DNA of 64,000 bases from Gari tellinella (lineage: Eukaryota; Mollusca; Bivalvia; Cardiida; Psammobiidae). The notes beneath the pieces are model-generated. The model did no database searches, was not told the DNA's origin, and worked only from the letters and a program-made list of their open reading frames with translations. The stretch spans positions 87,005,038-87,069,037 of the forward strand of contig OV277856.1 in assembly GCA_922989275.2 (NCBI GenBank), in the 5' to 3' direction. Shown piece after piece: positions 54,538-63,989 of the stretch (its first letter is position 1; each line of letters starts with the position of its first letter). Made by a program: the position numbers and the translations under genes.

Positions 54538-54695
54538 AGCCGGAACTACTTTTTTACTTTTCTGTCAAGCGTCCATATAACATATTTTAGAACATCCGAT
54601 GTCCATAAAAAAGAATCCTCCCCGCGGGGGATATTCCGGTATTTTGCCTATTTTACCAATAAACGCCTTTATGCCGAGCCTTTATGTCCATTGCA

Positions 54696-54768
54696 AGTAC
54701 TCAACAGCCAGGTCAGACGCCGAGTAACTCGTCGTCTGACTTTGCACCAAACTGCGTGCCACTCAAAT
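54696..54768 (+). repeat. T1-type core, isolated
   Basis: CAGCCAGGTCAGACGCCGAG-TAA-CTCGTCGTCTGAC and CACCAAACTGCGTGCCACTC lie just outside O1. Ends are missing. Confidence 0.5.
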
Positions 54769-55190
54769 TGAAACAAATCGCCTACATTTTCAAAAATGTT
54801 TATTTTTCTTTATTCATTGCATTACATTGCATTTGTAATTACGTTTCAGAATCACCTCTTCTGATTTTTTTTCTAAAACAGGGAATCATCATGACATGCC
54901 TTTGCTCAACTTTGATGTAAAGATGTTAGATATCAGAATTATTCAGTCAGGCATCAGAATTATTTATCTTTTTATTCATATTGTCTATGTAACATTATTA
55001 TACTGGATGTGTTCAGTGTCTCCAACAGCAAACTATCCACTGCAAATTTAATTCAGCATCTACATCTATAGTAGTACACTTGCAATCATACGATTTTTAA
55101 GTGAGAATCTTAATGCTGTACAAACGAAACAAGGGGTGGCTTAAAACATGAAACTTAAACTTATAGAGTCCGACTTGAGTATTATTTGAC

Positions 55191-55396
55191 TTAACCATTT
55201 CACTGCCTTATCCTGAATACAATGTTACTTGCCAACAGTTTAAATCCTTATCAGACGCCACGTAACGCTACGTCTGATCAGGATCGACAATCAATTTTAT
55301 ATTTCTTTAGGCAAACAAAGTTTAAGTTTAAGAAATAAAAACAAAGCAGGCGACAATTATTTAAAGGTGATGACGTCATTGCAGTAAAGTGTATAA
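55191..55396 (+). mobile_element. T1 element
   Basis: TTAACCATTTCACTGCC, CTGAATACAATGTTAC, TTATCAGACGCCACG-TAA-CGCTACGTCTGATC, GCAGGCGACAATTATTTAAA, a TGACGTCA octamer (55371-55378) and a worn end. Both arms of the core tip carry departures from GCCGCG. Confidence 0.7.
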
Positions 55397-56204
55397 GCCC
55401 TGTAAAACGTTCAACCGTTTCTCACAATAGATAGAGGTAAACGCTTGTGCAAAACCAGGAGGACACTGTAAGCTATATTTTGTCGTGAGATAATGCATTG
55501 GAATGTATGCTTTTCGGTCAAATGGTGGTCTTCTAAAATAACTGTCTGCAGTTTACTTATAAATATTTACATTCACACTGTAAAGTCTTTATGTAATCGC
55601 ATTAAAAATATGCAGGTCATCCTTCAATGAACCTACAAATCGAAACTGGTTCCAGCCAGTTAGAAAGAGTGCGGAGTCTCCGCTGGAGAGATACCGACCT
55701 AGCGACCAGCTAATAGTTGCTATGGCGTGTAACTAAGCTGAAATAAACATGCGCGACCTAAATTTTAAAATATGCTTTAATAATAGATATTTAAATTGTA
55801 TTGTTTATTTTTAATGTCTTATAAGTGTTCGTTAAAGTCCCATTGTGTTTTCAGACCTTTTCTTAATGCCTGAAATACAATAACGGTTAATAATAATGTT
55901 TGAACATTCTTATGGGCCAAACTGATCTATGAAATGATGGAGACGGACCTAAATCACCAAAAAGGGCGATTTAAAATCATAACAAACCGAAAATAGAACG
56001 TCTGTAATAAACATTACCACACGGCTTAGTATCACGTGTTACAGCAGAAATCAACTTCACTGGGGGCAACCGTATCTACCTCCGCCCGTCCATCCATCAG
56101 TCAGTTAGACTATCAGTCACCTCCGGACCCACAGATAGACCACATGTTGAGTGTATTGTATTGTCATGGTCATCTTCGACTCCGAAGGACGAACAACATG
56201 TAGA
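55397..56204. other. No recognisable feature; possible head of the next repeat
   Basis: CCGCCCGTCCATCCATCAGT near 56085 resembles sequence at the end of pearl-like elements and may belong to the following array. The rest is unassigned. Confidence 0.35.
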
Positions 56205-57180
56205 CTATCACACTTTTTTGTCCGCTCTCTAACTCAACTGTTTTTTATCCGATCTTCCACAAACTTGCTGAAAATGTTCATTGATATAAAATCAAGTGTC
56301 AGCTTGATTACTACTAAAATCGCATACGGTTTTTTTGAGTTTTTTGCCTGTTAATTAATAAAAAATGACTGTTTCAGTCATTTTTGCTCTCTAAAACAAA
56401 CAGCTTTTATCGGATATTCACCAAACATGCTGAAAATATTTATTCATATAAAATTTAGGTCTAGTTTGATTAATTAAAATCGCATGTGGCATATCTGAGT
56501 TTTTGCCCTTTATGTATTAAAAAATGACTGTTTTCAGCAAGTTTTGCTCTCAAACACAAAACGTTTTATTTGATCTTCACCAAACTTGCTGAAAATGTTT
56601 ATTGATATAAAATCAAGGTTTAGTTTGATTACTACTAAAATCGCATAAGGTATATCTGAGTTATTGCCTTTTTATTAATAAAAAATGACGGTTTCAGTCA
56701 TTTTTGCACCCTAACACATACAGTTTTTATCGGATATTCACTAAACTTGCTGAAAATATTTAATTATATAAGATTTAGGTCTAGTTTGATTATTACAAAA
56801 ATCGCATGTGGCATGTCTGAGTTTTGGCCCTTTAAGTATTAAAAATGACTGTTTCAGCATTTTTTGCTTTCTAACACATACAGTTTATATCAAATATTCA
56901 CCAAACTTGTTGAAAATGTTTATTAATATTAAATCTAGGTCAGTCATCTTAACTACCAAAATCGCACAAGGCATGTTGGAGTTATTGCCCTTGAATGACT
57001 AAAAATTTCATTTTTTAATTATTCAAGGGCAATAACTCAGACATGCCTCATGCGATTTTGCTAGTTATTGAACCTGACCTAGATTCTATACTAATTAATA
57101 TTTGTAGCAAGTTTGGTGAAGATCCCAAAAGAAGTGTTTGAGTTAGAGAGCGGACAAGGTTGAAACAGTCATTTTCAGCA
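56205..57180 (+). mobile_element. Second ~160-bp-unit tandem element
   Basis: Five direct units carry CAAACTTGCTGAAAATG or a variant at 56260, 56422, 56581, 56742 and 56902 (spacing 159-162). An inverted unit (about 57010-57140) follows, so AGTTATTGCCCTTGAA faces its complement. The outer bases TTTGTCCGCTCTCTAACTCA and GAGTTAGAGAGCGGACAA are inverted ends. Unit length recalls bivalve ~160-bp core repeats. The 60-70 codon frames are repeat-derived. Confidence 0.65.
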
Positions 57181-57268
57181 AGCTCAAGGTAGAGATTCTC
57201 CGTAAAAAATTTAATCGTTTACCCACCGTGAATAATATACACACGTTTTGACTGGACCTGCATAGGGT

Positions 57269-57481
57269 TTAACCCTGTGCCTACTGGTCGTAATTTTACG
57301 GCGTTTACAAACTGTTTGAATCTAGAAAAGACGCCGCGTAACGCGGCGTCTCATCTGGATCCAAACTGTTTGACACTCGTCTTAAGGTTTGTTTGATTAA
57401 AACAATGCATAAATTTAAACTTAACAAATTTTGCAGACGACAATGTCAAAGCAGACGTCTGTGCAGCAGAATAAGGGTTAA
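57269..57481 (+). mobile_element. T1 element, intact
   Basis: TTAACCCTGTGCCTACTGG and CAGCAGAATAAGGGTTAA are TTAA-bounded ends. The core has AGACGCCGCG-TAA-CGCGGCGTCT, and two GCAGACG motifs lie near 57433 and 57450. Confidence 0.8.
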
Positions 57482-57769
57482 CCAGATGCTCCAGTTACAC
57501 ATGTATAAGCGGGAGTAATCTGAACTTATCTAACATTTTCTCACTCATTTAAGCACCGAATGCTATGGTGTGACTACTGATTAAACCGTCTCTTCGAGAC
57601 AATTTCAATGAGTATGACACCATTGGGTTTAAAAGCAGAAATAAAGAATTTTAGTTTTCGACATACTTCCGTTATCTGGAGCCCTGTATTTACAGAGTTG
57701 TCCTTCTTTCCATTCACAAGGGAGGATTTTTAATTTGTGCTGCACCAAAATATTATAAATTAAAATAAA

Positions 57770-57886
57770 CAATAACCGTTTTTAAGCTGACTTTATTTAC
57801 TTTCATCTTGTTTTAAGCTCACATCTGCCTTAAACACAGTCAGATTTAGGTACATTTTAGTTTTGGCTATTGGGTAAAGGGTAAAT
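57770..57886 (+). repeat. T4 element, right part
   Basis: TTTAAGCTGACTTTATTTAC, TTTCATCTTGTTTTAAGC and GGCTATTGGGTAAAGGGTAA fit T4 with a half core. Confidence 0.45.
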
Positions 57887-58149
57887 ATCAGCTTTTGTCT
57901 GATCTTGTTATATCAATCAGACTTTGACACTAAACCAACTAGAGCAGATGTAGTAAAACTTACAACTTGATCAATCAATCAAACAAGACATTTATCCTTA
58001 TAAATGTAATATGCATTGATGTTTTCCAGAAGAATAACCGCCTGGTCGTATGTTTGTATTGCTTTTATTAATATGCTTTGACTTATCGTTTTGTTGTAGT
58101 TGCACTAACATTGCTAAGCTAGACGACTGATCTGCGTGTGCATCAATAT

Positions 58150-58300
58150 CAGATTCTGAATATCTCAGTATCTGAACAGGATTCAAACTGATTGAATTTC
58201 ACCAATATGTTTCGTTACCCGTAAAACATAGAAGTTAAATGTAAAAATATTGCACAACTCAAGTAACTTTCAAGTAGACGATATTTCAGAACGCTACTAG
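58150..58300 (+). repeat. T1 element, decayed
   Basis: GATTCTGAATATCTCAG, AGGATTCAAACTGATTG and AAGTAGACGATATTTC loosely follow T1 core and right flank. Confidence 0.35.
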
Positions 58301-58432
58301 AATCTCCGGGACGGAGGGGGTAATTCTAAACATTATTTACATTCTTTCAGAGAGTGATACATGCATTGAACAAAAATATATAACAGATGATACAGAAATG
58401 CAGTGAAAGATTATTGTAAACTATTTCCTACT

Positions 58433-58605
58433 CTTACCCCCTTCACTGCCACGACTCCATCAGTCTTAACCCACTGTCGTCTGCTTTTATTTCTCAAATT
58501 TAAATAGTTAAGTATTTTACTTTAGAAATATTGAAAGAAGTATCAATCAGTTTTGACCCGTATCAGACGCTGCGTAACGCGGCGTCTGGTCATAACTTTG
58601 GTTTT
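58433..58605 (-). mobile_element. T1 element, truncated after the core
   Basis: CTTACCCCCTTCACTGCC, GTCGTCTGCTTTTATTTCTC, TATCAATCAGTTTTGACC and AGACGCTGCGTAACGCGGCG are T1. Sequence beyond GTCTGGTCATAAC is different. Confidence 0.6.
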
Positions 58606-58877
58606 CTCCGTACCCGGATTGATCTTCTGGGTGCCGGGTAGGATTATCCTTTGATGTATATTCTGTTATATGCTGTCTGTGTTTCTCCTTACATTTGTTC
58701 CTGGTTATTCTGTTGTTTGCTTGTTGTTCATGTTTCCTTCTTTCTGCACAATTCCTGTCCCCCGTTTTACCTCTCGAAACTTCTCCAACTTCAACATCTC
58801 TTGATGTTGCACCAATGTTAGAGATGTCTTCTCTATGTCGATTTCCAGTCAGAACATCTGCAAATGTTAACTTCTAC
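58606..58877 (-). other. Open frame without a start codon, about 90 codons
   Basis: The minus frame reads LTFADVLTGNRHREDISNIG, then SRDVEVGEVSRGKTGD and KCKEKHRQHITEYTSKDNP. It is hydrophilic, has no repeats and continues into the neighbouring T1. An in-frame TAG lies just upstream. It might be an exon or part of an old element; I do not recognise it. Confidence 0.2.
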
Positions 58878-58895
58878 AACTACAATCATCAGTAT

Positions 58896-59088
58896 CTAAA
58901 TCATTCACTGCATTGTCCCGAGAGCAATGGTTATTTAAAAAACAATTTGGATTCTGCGTTAACCGGCGTCTGACCTCAGGATCTGAACTGTTTAACACTC
59001 ATTTAAGTCAAATACCCTACAATTTACATTCGAGAATAATTCAGTCGACAAATTGTAATAACTGATGAAATGGCATTGGAAGGGTAAA
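58896..59088 (+). mobile_element. T1 element, shortened core
   Basis: CATTCACTGCATTGTCCCGA, GAGCAATGGTTATTT, GGATTCTGCGTTAACCGGCG, TCAGGATCTGAACTG and ATGGCATTGGAAGGGTAAAC. Part of the left core arm is deleted. Confidence 0.6.
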
Positions 59089-59360
59089 CACCGCGAACGA
59101 ATGTTGGTTAAGGTCGTAGTACAATACATTTCAGTAGAGGTTCTGAAAACCAAACACTTCCGGGTAAAATAATGTTTTTTACAAAATGATTCGAATTCTC
59201 TGTCGTGTAAGAAAGGTGTTTGCTTTATACAAGACATTGACAGGAGCTTTCTGCAATACCATTGTATTGCATTGAGCAATGCTTGTTTATATGGGTTAAT
59301 GTGTATTCGTTGAATGGTAAGTGACAAAGTAGAATTGATGTTTGGGCCCGCGACATCTTA

Positions 59361-59540
59361 TTAACCCCTTCACTGTCATGACGTCATCTGCTTGAAACAA
59401 TTGTCGTCTTCTATTACTGTACAAGTTTAAATTATATGTAAAATAACGTAAGTAATATCTTAAAGAGTGTCCAACATGTTGGACCCTGATCAGACGCCGC
59501 GATACTGTTTGCAGGTGAACATTATGCTCGGGATTCGTAG
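59361..59540 (-). mobile_element. T1 element
   Basis: TTAACCCCTTCACTGTCATG includes the start of TGACGTCA (59379-59386), then TTGTCGTCTTC and GAGTGTCCAAC. ATGTTGGACCCTGATCAGAC and GCCGCGATACTGTTTGC are a half core like that at 1872. The far end is lost. Confidence 0.6.
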
Positions 59541-60253
59541 CTTAAGTACAAGTGGTAGCTTAGTGAAGGGCAACAGTAAGGCAGAAATCTCATATATTGA
59601 GTTCGTCCCCAATAGAGCAGTCATTTGTATTTCAAATCAAAAGATTTATCCATCAAACGGTCGCATGATATAAGTTTGACTTCGATTTTCAAAAGAAAAA
59701 TGGTTTTGAGGAAGCCGGTTCGGAAGTTGCACTGTGGACTTGAATTATACACTAGAGCTCTCCCCGGTGATTGCACATGGTAGTATTTCATCTGTCGACA
59801 ATATTTACTATTAATTAAAAAAGAGCCTCATCGGTTGTTGTCTTTTCTGAACCCAGGCGACATTAAGAAATATAGTTGTTTAACATGATTCATCCTCTAC
59901 AATTTCTTACGATAACAACTGGTCAGGAACTTGCATTGTCGTGTTCGATTAATCGTACTGTTTCAACCATAATTAAACGGTTGAAAGAGATATTATACTA
60001 CTACGTGCCAGTAGAATATAAACGATTAAGAAGTATCTATTTCAAATACTTTCCATCATTGGTTAAATTAACAAAAGAGACCATTGCTTTCCACTTTTCC
60101 ATTAGAAGTGTACACGAAGCAAAAATATTCTACTTTAAAACCAATAACAGAACAAACAAGAACATATGTCTAGGGCTTATATATTGTCATTAGAAAAAAA
60201 AAGTATCAAATATCTAAACCTACCACTTTCCAAATAAAGAAACACAACTAACA

Positions 60254-60465
60254 TACAGTGGAGAAAACGTTATTCTTTCCCATGTAAACGCAAACGAAAC
60301 GCAAACGCAGTGCACTAAAATGTAGAAAATGACAACTTTTGGATAGTTCCACCTATTCATTTTGATGTGAGTGGCACACAGTTTTGAGATTGATCAGACG
60401 CCGGGTGGCCCGTTGTCTGATATGGCCCCAAACTGTTTGCAATTTAAAAAATAATTTCTATTCAG
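60254..60465 (+). mobile_element. M1 element, right end missing
   Basis: TACAGTGGAGAAAACGTTAT is the cleanest M1 left end, followed by TGTAAACGCAAACGAAACGC. The core TTGATCAGACGCCGGGTGGC pairs with CCCGTTGTCTGATATGGCCC. Confidence 0.7.
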
Positions 60466-60480
60466 TTAGATTTCGATCAA

Positions 60481-60561
60481 TTAACTCGAACAAACTCTTG
60501 TTTCAAAATAAAAAATGGTTCAACTTAAGCGAGTTCGAATAATAAAGGTTCGACTTTCTAT
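60481..60561. repeat. Possible pogo/Tigger-type end
   Basis: ACTCGAACAAACTC and GCGAGTTCGAATAATAAAGG, TTCGAC resemble ends of ACCTCG/CTCGAAC type. Weak. Confidence 0.3.
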
Positions 60562-60752
60562 CTAAATCTACTAGTTGTCCATGAGTAGTAAAACAAAGTA
60601 ATTTGGAATTTAGTCTTCTTCTGTTAAAGTAATCGAGAATTAAGTCTACCACCATCCATCAATGTTTTAACGGATAGAACATGGTAAATGTCTTCACCTA
60701 GGTTCTGTCTGTTGTTAAATAAGGAGCAGAGATTGTAAGAATCCACCATGAA

Positions 60753-61120
60753 TGTTGATGTAGGATAGGAATTCTCCCCCCGATGGTCAGAAAATCCATG
60801 CAGGGCCCAGGCTTGCAGAGTCCAGAGAACTGCGTTCATTTTCTGACCCGATGGGGGAAATTCCTATCGTACATTAACAAAACGAATGATGGAATTTTCT
60901 CCCATTTAAATCATTAAATCATAATATAAATAACGAAATAATTGCAATTCTCTTATAGTAACACCATCAGAAATGACGTAATTTAGTTACCCACGTCATG
61001 CAGCGCTTGTGGTTAAGCAAGGCAAACAGTAAAAGATGTCACATGGTATGGAGGATAGTGTGATTCCACATGGGGGAAATCCCTACCCCACATAGGCGGA
61101 AATGGGAGAAAACTACATCA
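60753..61120. repeat. Nested inverted repeats
   Basis: An inner pair (GATGTAGGATAGGAATTCTC and CGATGGTCAGAAAAT with ATTTTCTGACCCGATGGGG and AAATTCCTATCGTACATTA) spans 60753-60879. A second pair follows, TGATGGAATTTTCTCCCATT (60888) and AAATGGGAGAAAACTACATC (61100). The phrase ATGGGGGAAAT(C)CCTA also recurs near 61060. No coding. Confidence 0.55.
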
Positions 61121-61561
61121 TTTTCACCAAAAGTCCAACAAAAAGAAAGCTCAAGATCTTGTATTAGTTTTGTCTGTCAGCAGTAAATCTAGGAACAGAT
61201 ATCCTCCAGTATGTCCCGCATGTTGTTAAACAAACGGAGGCGTTTTAAGTATTACCTTCATCATATATGTATCTGTAATATGTCTTATACGCTAGAAATG
61301 TTCACTGTTCGTATCAATTAACCCTTTCTTTATATTGAACCACTAAAATAGAAACAATTAAAATGCATAGTAATTTAATATCGTTGGAAGAAAACTTGAA
61401 CCCTGAACCTTTTACGCGCTCTGTAATCGTCTACAACGATGTTCAAAGTTGACTGATCTGCATTTCTTTCAGAAATATCACAAGATTTAAACTTCTTAGG
61501 TCAAAATGAGACGCAGGGCTACCCGGATTCCAATATGTATCGAAACTGTATGCAACAATTA

Positions 61562-61810
61562 CAAATGAGAAAATGTAATTGTTTCCCGTTTAAACGCAAA
61601 CGAAACGCAAACGCAACACACTTAAATGGAGAAAATGACATCATTTTGATAATTTTAACTATTCATTTTAATCTGAGTGGCAAACAGTTTGGAGCCTGAT
61701 CAGAAGTTGGTTTACCCGGCGTCTGATCTGGCTCCAAACTGTTTGCATTTGAAATAATAGCTTTAGCGTAAATGCGTTTATTGGGAAAGAATAACGTTTT
61801 CTCCACTGTA
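61562..61810 (+). mobile_element. M1 element, reference for right end
   Basis: AATGAGAAAATGTAATTG and CGTTTAAACGCAAACGAAAC form the left part. The core GTTTGGAGCCTGATCAG pairs with CTGATCTGGCTCCAAAC, and CGTAAATGCGTTTATTGG leads to AACGTTTTCTCCACTGTA. TA at the end suggests a TA target. Confidence 0.75.
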
Positions 61811-62012
61811 TCTCAAAGATACATACAGCATGCACAAGGTAAAAGAAATATAAATCAATTATCGACGGTTGTTGGTTTTTCTGTACTCTTCTGGCATTTA
61901 AACATCTTTTTACGCTTTCACAGCTATAATGTAGTCCGCTTGAAATTATGGTTTGTTTTCCTTTCTAACATTAAGATATACGAAAACTGTATGTGACGAA
62001 ATAACGATATGA

Positions 62013-62090
62013 ATACCAAATAGTCTGGATCCCGATCAGATGTCTATTGACTAAGTGCCTGATCTGGAACCAAACTGTGTGAAAATACAG
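62013..62090. repeat. T1/M1-type core, isolated
   Basis: AATAGTCTGGATCCCGATCA and GTGCCTGATCTGGAACCAAA form an imperfect palindrome without recognised ends. Confidence 0.45.
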
Positions 62091-62254
62091 CCGTAGACGG
62101 ACCTAGCAGTAAGTGTGATTTAACATTAGGAGTTTTCCATTTCCTCTCGAAATAGCTCAGAAGTATAATGTGATTGTCTTAGCCCTGTATTGTATGACGT
62201 CTTATCTTGGTCTAAATGTGGGAAACTCAAATTACTTTCCTGTCGTTAAATGAA

Positions 62255-62313
62255 GGGTTTTCTGTTTTCTGTGCTTTCAAAGGACCTCCTCTTATTTAGA
62301 TTTATATAATTCA
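62255..62313 (+). repeat. Dispersed repeat R1, 3' fragment
   Basis: GTTTTCTGTGCTTTCAAAGG and ACCTCCTCTTATTTAGATTT match the last third of R1, 150-200 bp before a fuller copy. Confidence 0.6.
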
Positions 62314-62437
62314 CAACAGCAGATGTTAAGTGCTTGTGTGGCGGCTGTAAAAAAGTCGCCCCGTACTTCATTCTCAGTGTTGTTATACTTTCTGGTCCTT
62401 TGGAATCATTGATTTCAGCGCATTTACAGTTGGAAGT

Positions 62438-62587
62438 TGAATTCCGCTTAAGCCGGTGCTAGGGGGCGTGAGCACTGTTGCACATTTCAGTATTGCTCAT
62501 GAACAGACTCAATTAAACCGAGTCTGCAATTTTCAGTATTTGCTTTGTTTTCTGTGCTTTCAAAGGACCTCCTCTTATTCAGATTTT
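62438..62587 (+). repeat. Dispersed repeat R1, copy 2
   Basis: This 150-bp segment is colinear with 46828-46977 at about 97% identity. Both give the same short frame (MLGGVSTVA..), which is a by-product. Confidence 0.8.
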
Positions 62588-62725
62588 TATAACCTTTGTA
62601 ACTGCTGCTGTGGAGAGGACGGTATTCTTGACCATTTAATCGAAACTTCACACAAATGCAGTACAATAATTGTTACTAATGAAATATTACTGAACATATT
62701 TGCATGTTATGTTATTCTGAAGGAC

Positions 62726-62789
62726 ATACAGTTTGTAGCCTGATCGTACGACTAGATACTTATCGTCTGATCTGGCTCCGAACTGTTTT
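62726..62789. repeat. M1-type core, isolated
   Basis: CAGTTTGTAGCCTGATCGTA and CGTCTGATCTGGCTCCGAAC are core arms. They adjoin the TTAA of the following T4 element. Confidence 0.5.
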
Positions 62790-63039
62790 AACCCATAACC
62801 CCATAAATATGCCTTTTTACGCCTCTAATTTATTCCTCCATGGAAGAAAATAGTTCTAATTTATTAAGTTATAATTGTGTACTATTAGAAAACAATTCTT
62901 TATTCTAGCAGATGATAGCTTAAAGCAGGCTGAAAGTAAAGCAAAATGCGCCTTGAGGCGCATTCTGCTTTACTTTCAACCTGCTTTAAGTGTTCTCCTG
63001 CCTTTAAAACTAGAAACAATCTATGGGGTAATGGGTTAA
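62788..63039 (+). mobile_element. T4 element, reference copy
   Basis: TTAACCCATAACCCCATA and CTATGGGGTAATGGGTTAA are inverted TTAA-bounded ends. The core TTAAAGCAGGCTGAAAGTAA and GCAAAATGCGCC-TTGA-GGCGCATTCTGC pair through to CAACCTGCTTTAA, about 35 bp per arm. No coding. Confidence 0.8.
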
Positions 63040-63682
63040 GAAAGAGCAGTGATTTAGTCCAATCTCAAGATAAAGGTAGTTTTTAAACAATACTATATCT
63101 TTATAAGATTTTCAAAACTGTTTAACTTCATACAAACTCGATATTTTGTGTGCGAAATTAAAGTTTTAAAATTCTCATAATGCTCATTAATACCACACAG
63201 TTAAACTTCCATCAGAACACTATATCTTGTTCGTGTCCGTGGTTTATTGTTACATTATAACATTCAGAGAAACATGTCTGGTGACATCTAATGTGTACAT
63301 GCAATTTCTATTTCTGGAATTGAAATTCAAAACTAGGCAAAAAGAGCTGGAAAGAATACACCAAAGACAAATGTAAATTGTGAATTAAAACAAATGCAGG
63401 TATGGTAAAACAGGGAATATAACAAATATATGCTATTTGTAGGTTTACACTAAAGTTCAGAAATATATGGCCAAATTTAACAATCGTCTTTCAAGAAAGA
63501 TTTTTCCTTTGCTGCCTCAGCAAAATGTACTTCATTACGCCTACTTGGTGTCAACATGCCTTTTCACAGCAGGCTAACGGAACTGATGACTTCCTCCGAC
63601 TTCACCCGATTGGTTCTCTATTTGTGGAAAGCTAACATATTTAACACTTACCAAATGAGGCGTAACAACCAGTTAAGATTAA
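63040..63682. other. No recognisable feature
   Basis: No gene or family match. TTTCTATTTCTGGAATTG near 63305 could be a scrap of P1 in reverse. Confidence 0.4.
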
Positions 63683-63740
63683 GATTTAACGCCAAGTAAC
63701 TCGGCGTCTGATCTGGATCCACACTATTTGAAATTAGTTT
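63683..63740 (+). repeat. T1 core, right arm
   Basis: AACGCCAAGTAACTCGGCGT, then CTGATCTGGATCCACACTAT. The left arm is lost. Confidence 0.5.
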
Positions 63741-63779
63741 AAGATAAAATGACATAAAACATGAACCTTATATTTGTTC

Positions 63780-63989
63780 TTAACCCGCCTGCTGGTCGCG
63801 ACTTTACTGATTTTTGCAAACAGTTTGGTTCCAGATCAGACGCCGCTTGACGCGGCGTCTGATTTGGATCCAAACGGTTTCACACTCGTCTTGAGGTTTC
63901 TTTATTTAAAAAATGCATAAATATAAATTTAACCAATTTTGCAGACGACAATTTCGAAGCAGACGATAATACCGCAGGATAAGTGTTAA
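63780..63989 (+). mobile_element. T1 element, intact
   Basis: TTAACCCGCCTGCTGG and CCGCAGGATAAGTGTTAA are the ends. The core CAGTTTGGTTCCAGATCAGA with GCCGCTTGACGCGGC pairs with CTGATTTGGATCCAAACGG. GCAGACGA octamers lie near 63942 and 63959. Confidence 0.8.

Larger units (their letters stand above)
50657..54647. mobile_element. Composite inverted-repeat locus O1 (4 kb)
   Basis: Identical 30-bp inverted repeats (50657-50686 and 54618-54647, with ACCGGAATATCCCCCGCGGG inside) bound a 3991-bp structure. It contains an unrecognised 96-codon frame, an inverted unit, four direct 351-bp units, a head-to-head junction, more inverted units and a 21-base G run. The motif CTACCGGAATATCCCCCG marks nearly every internal boundary. 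No known transposase is visible. It could be a foldback-like element expanded by recombination, or a satellite seeded by such an element. Confidence 0.65.

Noticed and set aside
59876..60193. 105-codon plus-strand frame
   Set aside because: No recognisable motif and AT-rich composition; not distinguishable from chance.
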